Assembly: GCA_009760855.2 (NCBI GenBank)
Contig: WPIO01000013.1
Coordinates: 5,852,001 to 5,916,000, forward strand
DNA from: Cristatella mucedo
Taxonomy: Eukaryota > Bryozoa > Phylactolaemata > Cristatellidae
DNA: 64,000 nucleotides
Direction: 5' to 3'
Of this stretch, positions 11,487 through 23,270 are shown one piece after another. Below the pieces are notes generated by a model that made no database searches, was not told where the DNA came from, and was given only the letters and a program-made list of their open reading frames with translations. The translations under genes were made by a program, and so were the position numbers. Position 1 is the first letter of the stretch; each line of letters opens with the position of its first letter.

Positions 11487-11970
11487 AAAAATCCGGGCCT
11501 GATTTGACAGGGATGCCAGATTCGAGGTCGTCCATGCACTTGTGACGTCTTCGACTTCACAACTCAAATCACGTGGATGTTTTCCGGCATGTGTAATAAG
11601 ACGCTCACAGTTGGTTCACAGCTCTGCAGCTAGGGTCGTCTGTTTTCGTGCACGTCGCAATTGCAACGCTACAGCTACTAGCATTTCCCGACCTGCACTT
11701 ACTCCCCATCAAGCAGCGCATCGAATTCAAGATGTTGTCACTCACTTTTAAGTCCCTTCATCCTATCACCCAGGTCTGACTATCAGAACTGGTTTCCAAG
11801 CATGCTAGGCATCAGACCGCTCGCTCTTTTGACTCGAGTCGCTTAGCGGTGCCTCGAACCAACGTCAAATCCAGCCGAGACCAAGCATTTATTTCTTATG
11901 CAGCTGAAGCCTGGAACTCACTCCCGACTAACGTCCTGATATCAAGAATTACTTAAACAAATTTGTAACG
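11487..11970 (+). mobile_element. LINE family A, old sense copy A4
   Basis: Diverged sense-strand RT fragment, from the KIRACLDKD-like start through HQAKH-like and WNSLP-like blocks, ending in TGGAACTCACTCCCGACTAA. No 3' tail is present. It lies head to head with A3 and is more diverged. Confidence 0.7.
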
Positions 11971-14569
11971 ATGCCAAGATTCCACCGGTTTCAAGCAATA
12001 TTTGCTGGGTCCGTATGAATGGTCCTGTGTGTGCTTACGCGTGCCAAAAAAGCATGTTCTTTTATCACCAATCAATTGAGATGCTTCCTCTGCTGCATAT
12101 TGGACGCGCACAGAACGAGATTAATTTAATTTATCTTAGGGAGCTATGTTCTATAGCTACATTAGGTAAAATATATTTCAAGTCTTTTTACCTGAGTAAA
12201 CTTGGTATTTTCCAATTTATTATGCTTAAAATATAAGGGCAGTAGCTATAACTCCACTCAAACTTTCTTTTATGCTCTGGTATGAGATATATTGGCATTT
12301 TTCTTGCTTTGCTGCTCAGCACTTTGCGTTCGTCAGGTTTGCACATATAGCACGCGCGTTGTGCTCCCACCATAATTAGATGGCGTTAGTCGGACGTAGT
12401 ACTGGAGCGTAGTGTCCCTAGAAGTGCAACAGTTGCCGCATAGAAAATATTTTGTTTATGTTATTGCACAGTAAGAAAATCCTAAATAGCCATATTAAAT
12501 TTTATATTGAATCAAGAAATTACTCGCTTTCAGCAGATGCAGATTTCGCCAGCTTCCGCCAACGGCCGTTGCTAGCCCAGATGGCACAGTGAAGCCGGCT
12601 GACTGGCTGCACGTCCCGGGCCACCATTCTCGCGATAAATAATTCGGGGTGTCAAGGCCGGCACGACCCGGAACCGGAACCGGCTACGGACACGAGCGCT
12701 AGTCAGGAGGCAGGATACGAGGTAAGAGTCCAAAGATCAAATCGACTCAATCGCCGGCGCCACCGCTGGGCAGCACCAGACGCCGTCGCTCGGCGGCCGA
12801 ATTCTTAAGGCTCGCCGGACTAGCCAGCAGCCAAACCGGACTGTCAAGCCGGGCGCTACCCGGACTGTTATTATGCAAATGGTCTCTTATAAACAATTTG
12901 AAGACCATAGCTCCACTCGCAGTTTTACTGAAACCCGATGTAAACTGTCTCCGAATAATTCAGACTACGTAATGCTAAAGCTAAGAGTCATTCGTAGCTT
13001 TCCACATATTTGAAGTGCTTATGTGTACACACGTACGTTAGTATGTGCTTAAGAACGCACGCAAGTTTCTGTAGGATTATCTTGCGGCCATGGTACCGCC
13101 CTGGTGGGTACGAATAGGGCCGCGCATTAAGGAAACATTTGTATTTACTAGAAGTGCTTGAAATTAACTTACAGTTGGCCACTGATATCAGTACACGGTA
13201 ATGCGCCTAATTGACTTAGGCGACGTTAGGAAAGTGCTTGCTATCGTCCTGGAACAAGATGCTCTACGTTGTCATAAGAAAGCTGGACGCGCCAAGGAGA
13301 CATCAGCTGGAAGCAAAAATTCACGCGAACGGTTTGTGATAAACGGAAGCGTCTGTGAGCAAAGCGGGGGGGGGGGGGAAGAGGGCGGCTAACGCCGCTT
13401 GCTAACCGAATCTCGTGAAGCTGCCACAACTTTCTCAACGTCGCTCCGTGTTTCGTACATCCAGATAGTGAATTGAGTCATGATAGAGTAAGCGCCTATT
13501 AGGTGGGAGGGGTATAGGAGATGTCGCCGCTAAGTATTTGTCGACCTAGCGCGCGAGTGCGAGAGCGCTGCTGCAGCCATTCCCGTGGATAGGGCAGAAT
13601 CGCATCGGTTGTATTATATTATATCGCTAAGACTCTCTGCGCGGCTCTTTCTTTATCCGTTCCGGTGAGAGGTAATTTCCACAGCATTTACCCGTATGTA
13701 GTTGAGTATTGATGCTTAAAAGACTGCTTCTTACTATTTCACCTTTGAGTCCAAAATTAAATGTTCAATTTCACCTATGAGAATGAACGTTGTAGCTGCG
13801 TATGCAAATTAGCCTCCCGATATTTTTAACACGACACTCACCACAGCTGTACAAACCTAGCAGCAGCATAGCCACCAAGCTAGCATCCTCGTCTATGGAG
13901 CTGCAAGAAGAGTGTCTTTCATCCCGAGGGAATTACATAATTGAAGCAGGCAACACCGAGACCCGAAGGTCGTGGAGTGCGAGCGAGCGCATTGCCGCTG
14001 GACAGCTGAGGGTGCAGCCTTATTTACGCCGTGCCTATCGATATCGCCGGTGTTCACCCGATCCCTTCGCCGGCAGAGGTGCTCTTTAGCCGCTCTTTAG
14101 TCGAAGCTGACCTTCACTCACTGCCAACCAACCAGTGCCGCCAGTGCAGAGTAACTCACGCATCGAAGGCCTTTTTTCAGCAGATGCGTCCTCTCACCAA
14201 GTTGGACGAAGAATGGAAGGCATTACGAGCGTCGGCGAAGTTAGCTTCGCGGTCTCTGCGAATGGATCGGTTCCGTGAGCTACCGAGCGAAGGGAAATGC
14301 TTACGTACCTCGCCGTCAGCAGCGGTATAATTCGGGTGTGGGCACTGCACCTCTGCTGTGCACCGTCACCAGCGCTGCGGCACGATCCTCCTTCGCATCC
14401 TTCCTTTGCGTCAGCTTTTGGTCCCAATGCGACGCTGAAGATAACGAAGCATCTCTTGTTACGTGATCCGAATCTCACAGTTTTACTGTGATTGTTTTGC
14501 ATTCTATATTATATTATATGGTTGTCTGTCTGGTGAATCAAGGTCAGGGTACTTATCAAGTCTGCCTAC
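11971..14569. other. unassigned stretch
   Basis: AT-rich to 12540, GC-rich at 12540-12860, then mixed. A 12-base G run lies at about 13367. No domain, tRNA, SINE or LINE match was seen. The GC-rich block contains a donor-like GAGGTAAGAG at about 12718, but no exon can be built around it. Confidence 0.5.
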
Positions 14570-15378
14570 ATCAAGTTCAATCAAGTCTGCCTACTTTCAG
14601 CTATATTAAATTGCTAAAATTCGGGCTTGTTTGGATAAGGATACCACGTCTAAGTTGGTCCATGCATTTGTGACATCCCATTTTGACTTCTGCAGCTCAC
14701 TGCTCGCTGGCCTACCGGCATGTGTCATCAGGCGATTACAGCTGGTGCAAAAACTCTGCAGCTAGGCTTGTCTGTCGTGAGCGTCGCAGTTGCCACATTA
14801 CTCCACTTCTCGCCGACCTGCACTGGCTACCAGTCAAGCAACGGATTGACTTCAAGGTTTTGTCGCTCACTTTTAGGTCACTTCATTCTTTGGCTCCAGC
14901 CTATCTCTCAGATATACTCTCCTATCAGGCCAAGCATCGTACCACCCGCTTTTCGGAATCCAACAGTCTACAAATACCCCATACAAACCTCAAATATCCT
15001 TTGGAGACCTTGCATTTAGTTCGTATGCTCCCAAAGCCTGGAACTCCCTCCCGACTTGCGGTAGAACATTCCCTGACTTGACCACATTTAAAAAGAACTT
15101 CAAAACACACATATTTATGACAGCATTTAGTGGGTCACTGTGATTCGTCTTTCATGTGCTTATGCGTGCTGACACTGTGCATGCTGCCACTAACCACACT
15201 TGCATGCTGACCCTGAGCATATCACCCCTAACTATGCTATTCATGCTTTTTAGCAAGCATGATATTACTCACCATTCGGTCGCGTTTCCCTTTGCAGCAA
15301 ATGTAAAGCGCCTAGAAAGAGATTGAGTTCTCTGAGGGCGCTTTATCAAGTGCATTAATATTATTATTATTATTATTA
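14570..15378 (+). mobile_element. LINE family A, copy A5
   Basis: Sense copy ending in the canonical block CCTAGAAAGAGATTGAGTTC, GGGCGCTTTATCAAGTGCAT and (ATT)n. The RT fragment (NSAARLVCRERRSCHITPLL, HWLPVKQRIDFKVL) is preceded by an extra A in CAAAAAC at about 14749 that breaks the frame, the same insertion as in A3. A later frameshift is visible near 15000. Confidence 0.88.
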
Positions 15379-15454
15379 CTTAGCGAGAACGTAGCTGGAA
15401 AGTAAGTAACGTGTGATCGCAGGAGGCCGCAGCTTAGCTTGAGTCAAGCAGTAT

Positions 15455-15610
15455 TTAAACGGACCTCAATGCCCAGGTCATTGGTTTGAGGCCCGTGGCA
15501 GGCAAACCTTTACTTAGTGCCCCCTGAAAGTGGCGGCAAAGGCTGCCGAGGCCCCTTCGCCGCTATATGTAAGTGAAGCTATCGCTGCAGCCGACATTTA
15601 CTTTATTGCT
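15455..15610 (+). mobile_element. tRNA-derived SINE S1, strongly diverged
   Basis: GGTTTGAGGCCCGTGGCAGG, then CTGAAAGTGGCGGCAAAGG and CGCCGCTATATGTAAGTGAA follow the same order as the B box, the tRNA-unrelated body and the CGCTATGYAA block of the S1 copies. Assignment is by order and partial identity. Confidence 0.5.
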
Positions 15611-16319
15611 TTATTTTTTTTTTACTTATTAGCACATCTTCCGTGACGCAAATTTCTCTTCTCAATGATAGCGTGTGGTGTGGCGACAGAATGTCGCTTA
15701 CACGCAGCGCCTAGCTTTTCGTAGAAACAAAGTCGCTCACTCGAGCCACTTTCGCGCGTGGCACGCAGTCGCAGCCGACGCGCCTAAGCTTCGCTTTCGC
15801 CAAGACTCGCGTCCGGCGGCGAGCGGCGCTCGTGCTCTGGAGGTTGAGACGGAAGAAGCGCGGAAGTGACATGATGGAAGGCAACAGCCCGACGAAGTCA
15901 CCGACTCTACCGTTCTTCCGCTTACAAAGGTATCTTCTCTCTGTCTGGTGACAGCTTTGCTTCGCTTACAACTATTTTGTCGTGCTGCGTACTTGTATGT
16001 TGCTACCGTTACAGTTCGAACTAGCTCGACTGCCATCCGGATTCCGTGCCGTGTTTCTCACATGTTCTTTCCTTTTTCGTGACACAAAGCCTGTTGGCTC
16101 CCGTAGAATTCAGTTCGAATGTATCGAGAGTCTGGAACCCGCTTCCTTCTGAAAGCTTCCGGCTTTGGTCGATTAATAATGTATTTTCCGCACTCACTAA
16201 TAAAGTGAACATGACACTTGGGAGTAGAGCCCATGACGAGTATACTCCGGTACATTCTGTCCGAATACAGAGTCTCGGAGATTTCTTTTAATTTCATGCA
16301 ATTAAGCAGACGCGTTATG
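15611..16319. other. unassigned, with a possible LINE C-terminal relic at 16060-16215
   Basis: The plus strand at 16090-16160 encodes FSSNVSRVWNPLPSE, resembling the RVWN-LP block near the end of many non-LTR reverse transcriptases. It belongs to neither family A nor B. The rest shows nothing recognisable. Confidence 0.35.
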
Positions 16320-16574
16320 GTGGCTTTTGACGGCCCGGGCCATTGAAGGCCATCGCATTAGAGCATGCATGGGCAATTACATTAGAACACGCGAGCAACG
16401 TCAAGGAATTTGGTGGATTAAACACGCGCAGTTTTCCTAATGTGGTATCAAAACAGAAATTGCTCGACGCCTATTGTGTAAATAGCAGCTGCATCGCAGT
16501 TTAAAATTGCACGGCGGTCCGGGCCATTGCGTGAGAACAATCGAGCAAAATTGTACGGCATTTTGCAAGTAATG
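16320..16574. repeat. degenerate satellite array, left part
   Basis: Two units marked by CCGGGCCATTGAAGGCCATC (about 16337) and GGTCCGGGCCATTGCGTGAG (about 16516), 181 bp apart. The array continues at 17757 after an inserted LINE. Confidence 0.75.
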
Positions 16575-17756
16575 CATGTATGTATGTATCGCCATCTGTA
16601 ACTCCACAAAGCCATAAAGACTATTTAGGTGTTACACAGGAGAGTTTTGTATAGCGCACTTACAGCCTAAGCAGCTTTCGGTACGCATTCGGTGGCCAAC
16701 AGACTTCGTCTCACGAAACTAAGAGAAAGTGGGAAGCATAGCAGAGTCAGGAGAGCAGTTGAGGTAGTGAGTAACATGGAAGTAGCAGCTCAGAACCGCT
16801 GGAAAGAATGAGCCATAGTCGGCAGCAGGAGAAAAGTTGTCGTTGGGTAAGAAACTTGGAAGCGAGTCTCACAGTCTCGGATCTACAGAGCAAAAGCTTC
16901 TGCCGCCAACGGTCTTTAAGCGGAGGTATGTATGGAACAGTTAATTTATTTGTCCATACCGAACCCGTGGGCACGAGGAGGCTGAAGCTAGTGGAGCAGT
17001 TCAGCTAGGTACGAAGGAGCCAAGCCGTGGCGGGCCTTGTGGGTCAGCGTAAGAATTTTGCTCTGTATTCGTCGATCAACCGGCAGCCATCCAAGCTCTT
17101 TTAGCAAATGAGACACGTGGTCAAACCTCTGGGACTTTAAAACTAGCCTTGCAGCCATGTTCATAGCCAGCTGCAGCAGCCTAGTGGCTTCTTTGGTAGC
17201 CCAGTCAAAAGGGAATTACAATAATCAAGCCGAGACAGAACTAAGGAGCCAGTTCAATGTTTTGCAAGCCACTGTGGAAGAGAGATATTTATCTTAGATA
17301 GGGATCGGACGTGATGGCTAGCAGTAGAAGCAGTCTTCCGAATGAAGCTTTTAACCTAAATTTCGAGCACGTGGTGATGGTCGCACAATAGCATCACCTA
17401 TTAGAAGTGCAAAGCCATTTAATCCAGCCACACGCTTAGAGTGTCCTATGAGCAGCAGTTCGGTTTTAGAGTAATTTAGTTTCAAGAAGTTTTCCGACAT
17501 CCAAGATAGAATGTCGGCAAGGCAAGCATTCAGTTTATCAGTTGCTGCAGCAGATTCCGACGGTTTGAATGGCAAATACAACTGGGTATCGTCATCATAA
17601 AAGTGATATCCTATTCCATGGGCCTTAATCACTTTTCCCAGAGGTTGAGTATAAATGGAGAACAGCAAGGGACCGTGAACGAACCCTTGAGGGACTCCAA
17701 ATGTGACCCGCCTCGTGCGTGAGACTCGGAAGACTGTTTCTATAATGTTCTTTTGA
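16575..17756 (-). mobile_element. LINE family B, copy B3, inserted in the satellite
   Basis: Antisense, from a (TGTA)n tail and TAACTCCACAAAGCCATAAA at the left to RT sequence at the right. Satellite sequence flanks both sides, so the LINE is the younger event. Truncated at its 5' end within the reverse transcriptase. Confidence 0.88.
17351..17756 (-). pseudogene. reverse transcriptase core of LINE B3 with altered YADD
   Basis: The minus strand reads [20 protein letters not shown], then [14 protein letters not shown], then [20 protein letters not shown] and ARNLG. The usual YADD catalytic box is YDDD, a change of the second residue. The N-terminus runs into satellite sequence, so the first residues of the open frame are not LINE. 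Truncated and non-autonomous. Confidence 0.8.
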
Positions 17757-19440
17757 AAACCGCAGTTGCAACACCCGTATTGTTGAAATCGTAGCTGCAT
17801 CGCTGTTCGATTATGTATGGAAGCTGGCTCGCCCGGCCCATCGGAGGCTTTAGCATAACAACGCCTATGTGCTATGCCCGGAAATTTGGTTGGTAAACCC
17901 GGAACACAGTCGTCTACAAGGTAAAATCAAAGCCGCAGTTGCATGACGCCTATTATGTAGATGGCAGCTGTATCAAATTCCAAAATTGCACGGCGGCTCG
18001 GCTATCGGAAGCCATTACGTGAGAAATCACACGACATTTTGTGGTACAGCCGGAATACTTGTTTTTATAAAATGGAATACAAACTGTAGCTGCTCAATGC
18101 TTATTTTAGTAGTGGTAGCTGTATCGAAGTAGGATTATGTAGGGAGACTGGGTGGCCCGGGCTGTTGAAGGTTATAGCATCGGAACGGGCAAGCGCTACG
18201 GCTTGACATTTAGCCGATAAACCTGGAAGATTGCTCCCCATAGTTGGCAATCAAACCCACAGTTTCACGAAGCTTATAGTTGCAATGACAGCTGTACCGA
18301 AGTGTAAAAACGTAGCGGCCGGGCCATCGGAGGCAATAGCCTGAGAAAGGGTCAGCGCATTTGACTTAAATTTGTTTGTACTAGTCTTGCACAATGCTGG
18401 CTAAATTTTGAAATCAAAATCGCAGTTGTGCGAAGCTTGTTGTGGAAGTGGCAGCTTTATTACAGTTCGAATGTCTGTCTGAGCTGCTACGTGGCCAGGA
18501 CAATCGGCGGCCAAAGCATGAGCACGGGCCAGGGCAATCGTGTTTTCGTAGAATAACAACTATATTGAAGTTCAATTATTCCGGGCCGCTATGTGGGCCG
18601 GGCCACTGGAGGCCACGGTGAGAGAGCAGTCCAGCGAAATCCCATGAAATCTGGCGGGTAAACCTATACTGTTTTTTATCATTTGAAATAAAAAAACTTA
18701 GTTTCGCAGAGCTTTTGTCAAAATGGCAGCTGTATTTCAATTTAAATGTTTTGGGCTGCAATTTGGGCAGGGCCATCGGAGGCCTAGGCGTGGGCACGTG
18801 CATGCGAAATTGAATGCCATTTAGTGGGTAACCTGAAACACTATTCCTTATCATCTGAAGGGAAAACCGCAGATGCACGAAGATTTATGAAGGCCATCTG
18901 GGCCGAGTCACTGGAATCCATAGCGTGAGAACGCTCAAGTGAAATAGCTTGAACTTACAACTTTAAATACCTTTAACTTTTGGGTAAACGCGAAAATGTA
19001 TCTACAAGTTGGATTGAAATCGCAGTCGAGCAAAACTATTTATGGAAATGGTAGCTTTATTGAAGTTCAAATGTTTTGGACCAACGTTTGGTCCGGGCCA
19101 TCAGAGACCATAGCATGAGACTGCGAAAGCGAAACAGCTTGAAATTTTCTCGGTAGATTTGGGATATCGGCCGCTATTATTTGAAATAAAAACAACAGTT
19201 GTGCAAAGCATCTTGTCGAACTGATAGCTGTATAGCCGTTCGAATGCGGAAAATGGCTGGCTGGCTGGCTCGGGCCATTTTAGGCTATCGCACGAGGACG
19301 GTCAAGCGCCTTCGCATGGAATTTTCCTGGTAAACCCATGACTTCACTGTGTACAATGTGAAATTGAAACCGCAGCTGTCTGACGTTTATTGTGGAAATG
19401 GCAGCTGCATCCGCAGTGTTTAGCAAGTATCGCAAGTATG
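17757..19440. repeat. degenerate satellite array, units of roughly 160-190 bp
   Basis: About ten diverged units marked by variants of GGGCCATCGGAGGCNATAGC at about 17837, 17999, 18157, 18318, 18493, 18595, 18769, 18899, 19089 and 19268. Each is followed by GGTAAACC, a CCGCAGTTGCACGAAGC-like block and TGGCAGCTGTATCGAAGT. Most spacings are 159-190 bp; 18493-18595 and 18769-18899 are shorter and look like internal deletions. No coding content. Confidence 0.85.
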
Positions 19441-19899
19441 GTGTATCGAAGCTATTCGAATGACCTCTTCGGGGCACAGGCCGTGAGTTCGAGTTCGGCA
19501 GCAGACAACTATTTATTTCCCACTGCAAGTGTGCGCTATAGCCGCTCGCTGCGGCTCTCCTTTTGCCTTGGAGGCTGCTAAATCGGCTGCTCTTTACTTT
19601 TCCCGTTCGCGTACCGAGAGCGTGTGCTTGGACTGTCAGGTCCTCAGAGTATGACAGACAGACAGACAGTTCGGAAACGGCAGTGTCGAAGGCGAGGGCG
19701 AAGAGCACACGTCGCGTGTGGTCGCCGAAGTTTTGGGCGATGGAGATACGCAGCCAGGCAGCCGCATAAGGCAAAGGCTGCGGGCAAAGAGCTTCCGAAT
19801 CGTCGCTTCCCAGTCTAGACCCGGTAGCCGCCCCGCTGCCGCCTGCAATCGCCGCCGAGCCTACTCGGGAGCTTGACGAGGGATGGCAATTGATTTTCA
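19441..19899. other. unassigned GC-rich insertion between satellite units
   Basis: Separates the main array from one further satellite block. No gene recognised; a minus open frame at 19280-19960 crosses satellite and looks fortuitous. Confidence 0.5.
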
Positions 19900-19990
19900 C
19901 TCTGCTTTGTGCGCCTGGCAGCCGTTCGAATGCGGAAAATGGCTGGCTGGCTCGGGCCATTTTAGGCTATAGTACGAGGACTGGCGACGG
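19900..19990. repeat. isolated satellite block
   Basis: Nearly identical to 19234-19300 (GCCGTTCGAATGCGGAAAAT, then GGCTCGGGCCATTTTAGGCT), with one fewer GGCT. This closeness contrasts with the divergence elsewhere in the array and suggests a recent local duplication. Confidence 0.8.
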
Positions 19991-21047
19991 CGTAGCTGTT
20001 TCGCTCAAGACCCCCCCCCCCTCTCAATCCCGCACGGGTCGAAAGCCAGCGACAAAAGGGGGTCGAAGTAGCGCTACAAAAGGGTCTCGAAGCACTACAG
20101 AAGGGGTTCGCAGCGCTCCACGACCTGTTGTCAATCACACCGCCCGCCGCCGAGCTCCCTCTAGCAGGAAGCAGGTCCTGTCCGGTTCGACGTGGTAGAG
20201 TAGCGCAGCATCACAGCGCCAGCCCTAGCGTGGCCGCCATCTCGATAGCCCGGCTGTTTGGTACGGCGAGGGCAGGGGTGTGCTGCCTGCTCTTACATGC
20301 TAGCTGGTGGAGAGCACATCGAGGTGTTTCGCTAAAAAGTGTAACTCGCCTGACGGAGTTCGTTTCTCATTCGCCCGGCGTCTGGGCTCGGGGCGGCCGG
20401 GCCTCTGCCGCTGCTGTCACCACTGAGGCGGCGGCTGAGTTAAAGAGCTCACAGCAGAGCGACCAGCTGGGCGTGGGGCCGGTAGGGCCCGATGCTTCCG
20501 CTCGTTTTCGGCGGCTCTCCCAATCCATCAAAAGAAGCTAATATATCTGAAAACGCGGCTTTTCTAGCGTCGCTTTCACGAAATGCTGTCTCGGCGGGCG
20601 AACCGCAGACCGACAGGGCCGTCCGGGTAATAATAGGTCTGATTCGCCCGGCTTGCCGTCGATGACAGCTGGGCGGGCGGCCAGCAGTGGTGGCGGCAGC
20701 CAAATGTACCCCGTTCGGAGTCCCTCCGGCTGCCGCACGAGCAGTTTCTTTTGATCACACAGCTGCCGCCTACGCCATACATATAGGCGTATAGTAGCGG
20801 GCGTATAGATGGCTCGGCAGCAGACTGCGAAGCTCTCCGCCCGCAAAGTGCGAAACGTGCTCTGTGGTGTGGGGTCGACCCCTCATCCCCGGAAGGGGGA
20901 TTCCGGGGTAGGGGGCCCGCCCCTGAACGAACACCCCCCGTCGCCGCTCGCCATTCATGTCCAAATTAAAAAGACAACAGCTCGGCGCACGAAAGAGTCA
21001 AGAGAAGGAGAGAGAGAGAAGGAGAGAGAGAGAGAGGCAGAGAGAGA

Positions 21048-21130
<83 letters not shown>

Positions 21131-23080
21131 AGATAGAGATAGAGACAGAGATAGAAATAGAGATAGAAATAGAGATATAGAGATAGAGATAGAGAGAGAG
21201 AGGGAGAGAGAAAGAGAGAGAGCACGAGGGCAGTCGAAAGAGCTCGAGGGCGGGATCGCCTCTGCAAGGTGCGACTTTGCCTCCCGAGGTCGCTGCGGCA
21301 CTAGCTCGGCTGTGCGAAGCGTCTCTCTCCTGTAATCTTAAGGGGTTCTCACGTGACACTTTCGTGTGCAGACGTTTCAAGCGTCTCGCCCAGATTCGAG
21401 CGAGCGCGGCGTATCTCGCCATCGATTGCACGGCACACTAGCCGCCAACTCATCCTAGGCCGTCCGTAAAAGTGCAAAAGGATAAAAGAGCGAGGCAGAC
21501 GACATCAGCCTCCTCTGACTTCCATGCGAAGGCTCGACGGCGTCGACGTAGGCCACGAGCCGCGCTCTAAGCTCGCAGGGCGGTGGTGGCTGGCGTCGCA
21601 GACCGCCCGAGTGGCGTGGAGAAAGACAAACATAAAAGCTTCGCTCGCCTCACCATTCACACGCCTCCGAAGGGGGATATGGGTGGCGTCGCCCTTCTGA
21701 CCGCGTTAAAAGTAAAAAAGGCATAGCTGGCAGTGGCAATCCCTCGCACAGCATCAAGAAATTGCCCGCCCCACGAGAGAAAACGCCGCCGCGACGGCGT
21801 TGACTCGTTGCGACCCGCCGAACGGCCTCGAGTCGAGCCTGACCGCCGTCGCCGACGGCGAGTGCCGCCGCCCCGATCGCCTCCCTCAAGGCAAGGCGGA
21901 GTGATGTGGAAAGAGGCGGAGGGAGACAGAAACGGAGGTGGCGCTGGGGCTGCACTCAGGTACGTGGGGTGGGCAGCAGCAGCAGCGCTCGCTCGTGCCC
22001 ATAAATCATCGCGGGGCCGAGAGGCCATTCATGCAAACGGGGACGGTTGCCAGCTATATTTTCGATTATCGGCGGCGGCACTCAGCCGAGAGCTCAAGCG
22101 TCGCGTGCGAAAGGGAGATGGCTGCTTGTCCGAGCTAGTCTGCCGCCCCCGAATTCGGCAGTGGGTGTGGCGAACTCGGCTGTCGAGCCCCCCCCCCCGG
22201 CGTAGACTGGCGGAGCCTGCTTAACGGCTCCTAGTACTCGATCGAGGCAGTGGTCCGTGTCGCCGGGCGGCGGCGGCGACGGCTGGCGTGCCGGCGGTCG
22301 CCTCGCCGGCACGAGCTCGCAGCAGGCGGCCTCAAACAGCAGATGTAGATAGCCGTTTGAAGAGTCGTTAGAAGCCGTCGTGGCATGTCCCCCCCCGGTC
22401 GCCCCACAAAAAAAAGGGAACAGAGGGCGACGTCGGCGCTCGCGAACGCAGGCGGCGAATGCTGTTCCGTGGAATCACAGAGCCGCCGGCCGGCATTAGC
22501 CGCTATTAAAAAAAACCCGGCTTCGCGAACGCGTGAGGGGCTCAGCATAGCAGCTGAGCCTGCTTCACGGCGCCATGCTGCTTCTCGATGCCGGTACGAC
22601 TTGGGGCGCTTATTGCTCGCATCGGCCCCCCCCCCGACGCTGCTGAGGCAGGATAGTGTCGCAGTACGATCGTCGCAGGGCTCTCGAGCTCTGAATAGTT
22701 GAAGCTGCCACCGGCAGGCTTAAACGATCCACCGAAGTCGCCGAGGTTTGAGGGCGGGATGGAGCGATGACATCGGTCTTCGGTCTGCGACTGCGTCTGC
22801 TTGCATGCAGCGCCGCCGACTCCAGCGGTGGTTCGGCACGGCCTAGCTAAAGGCACCGCCAGCATTGGGTGCTACGTCGCAGGCGAGGTCCCCCCCCCCA
22901 AGTCCGGTCGGTCTCCCGACGCTGCAGCGCGTACAGCTTCAGCCACTCGCTAAGCTGAGGACGGGGAGGGGGAGGTGGTGTAAGGCTCTCTGCCGGGGGT
23001 CTTCTGGTGTGCCAGAGGCGGCTCAATTGAGAAGGCCGGTCGGCGGGCGGGTAGGGACTGATGCCAGTTGGGGGGCCGGA
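19991..23080. other. GC-rich upstream region of the Pax gene
   Basis: About 3 kb of GC-rich DNA with many CpG and runs of C, leading into the Pax promoter, and broken by the GA tract at 21006-21223. Several open frames of 100-163 codons occur but none has a recognisable domain or splice support. It may hold regulatory sequence for the Pax gene; that is inference. Confidence 0.5.
21006..21223. repeat. (GA)n / (GATAGA)n microsatellite
   Basis: GA tract changing to GATAGA-type repeats at 21127-21190. It gives Arg-Glu or Leu-Ser runs in translation, which are artefacts. Confidence 0.95.
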
Positions 23081-23085
23081 CTGGT

Positions 23086-23235
23086 GGGGGCGGTTCTCCA
23101 ATGACTGTTCGGTCGGCGGGCAATCCGCTCTCAAAGGCGGCATGCTAGCTGACGGTGACAAATGACGCTGCTGGACCAGAAAATAGAGCTGGAAACTGCC
23201 TATATAAACTCGACCGCCGCACCCCGGTAGCAGTC
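23086..23235 (+). promoter_or_regulatory. core promoter of the Pax gene: GC box, CCAAT, TATA, initiator
   Basis: GGGGGCGG lies at 23086-23093, CCAAT at 23098-23102 and TATATAAA at 23201-23208. Thirty-one bases after the first T of the TATA box is an initiator-like GCAGTC with its A at 23232, a likely start. This gives a 5' UTR of about 39 nt before the ATG at 23271. Spacing and order fit a TATA-driven RNA polymerase II promoter; the start site itself is inferred. Confidence 0.7.
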
Positions 23236-23270
23236 GGGAGTCGCCGATTGAGCTCACTCGCTAGCTGGGG

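Noticed and set aside
16046-16291. Small plus-strand gene
   Set aside because: Translation resembles the RVWN-LP end of LINE reverse transcriptases; treated as a possible relic only.
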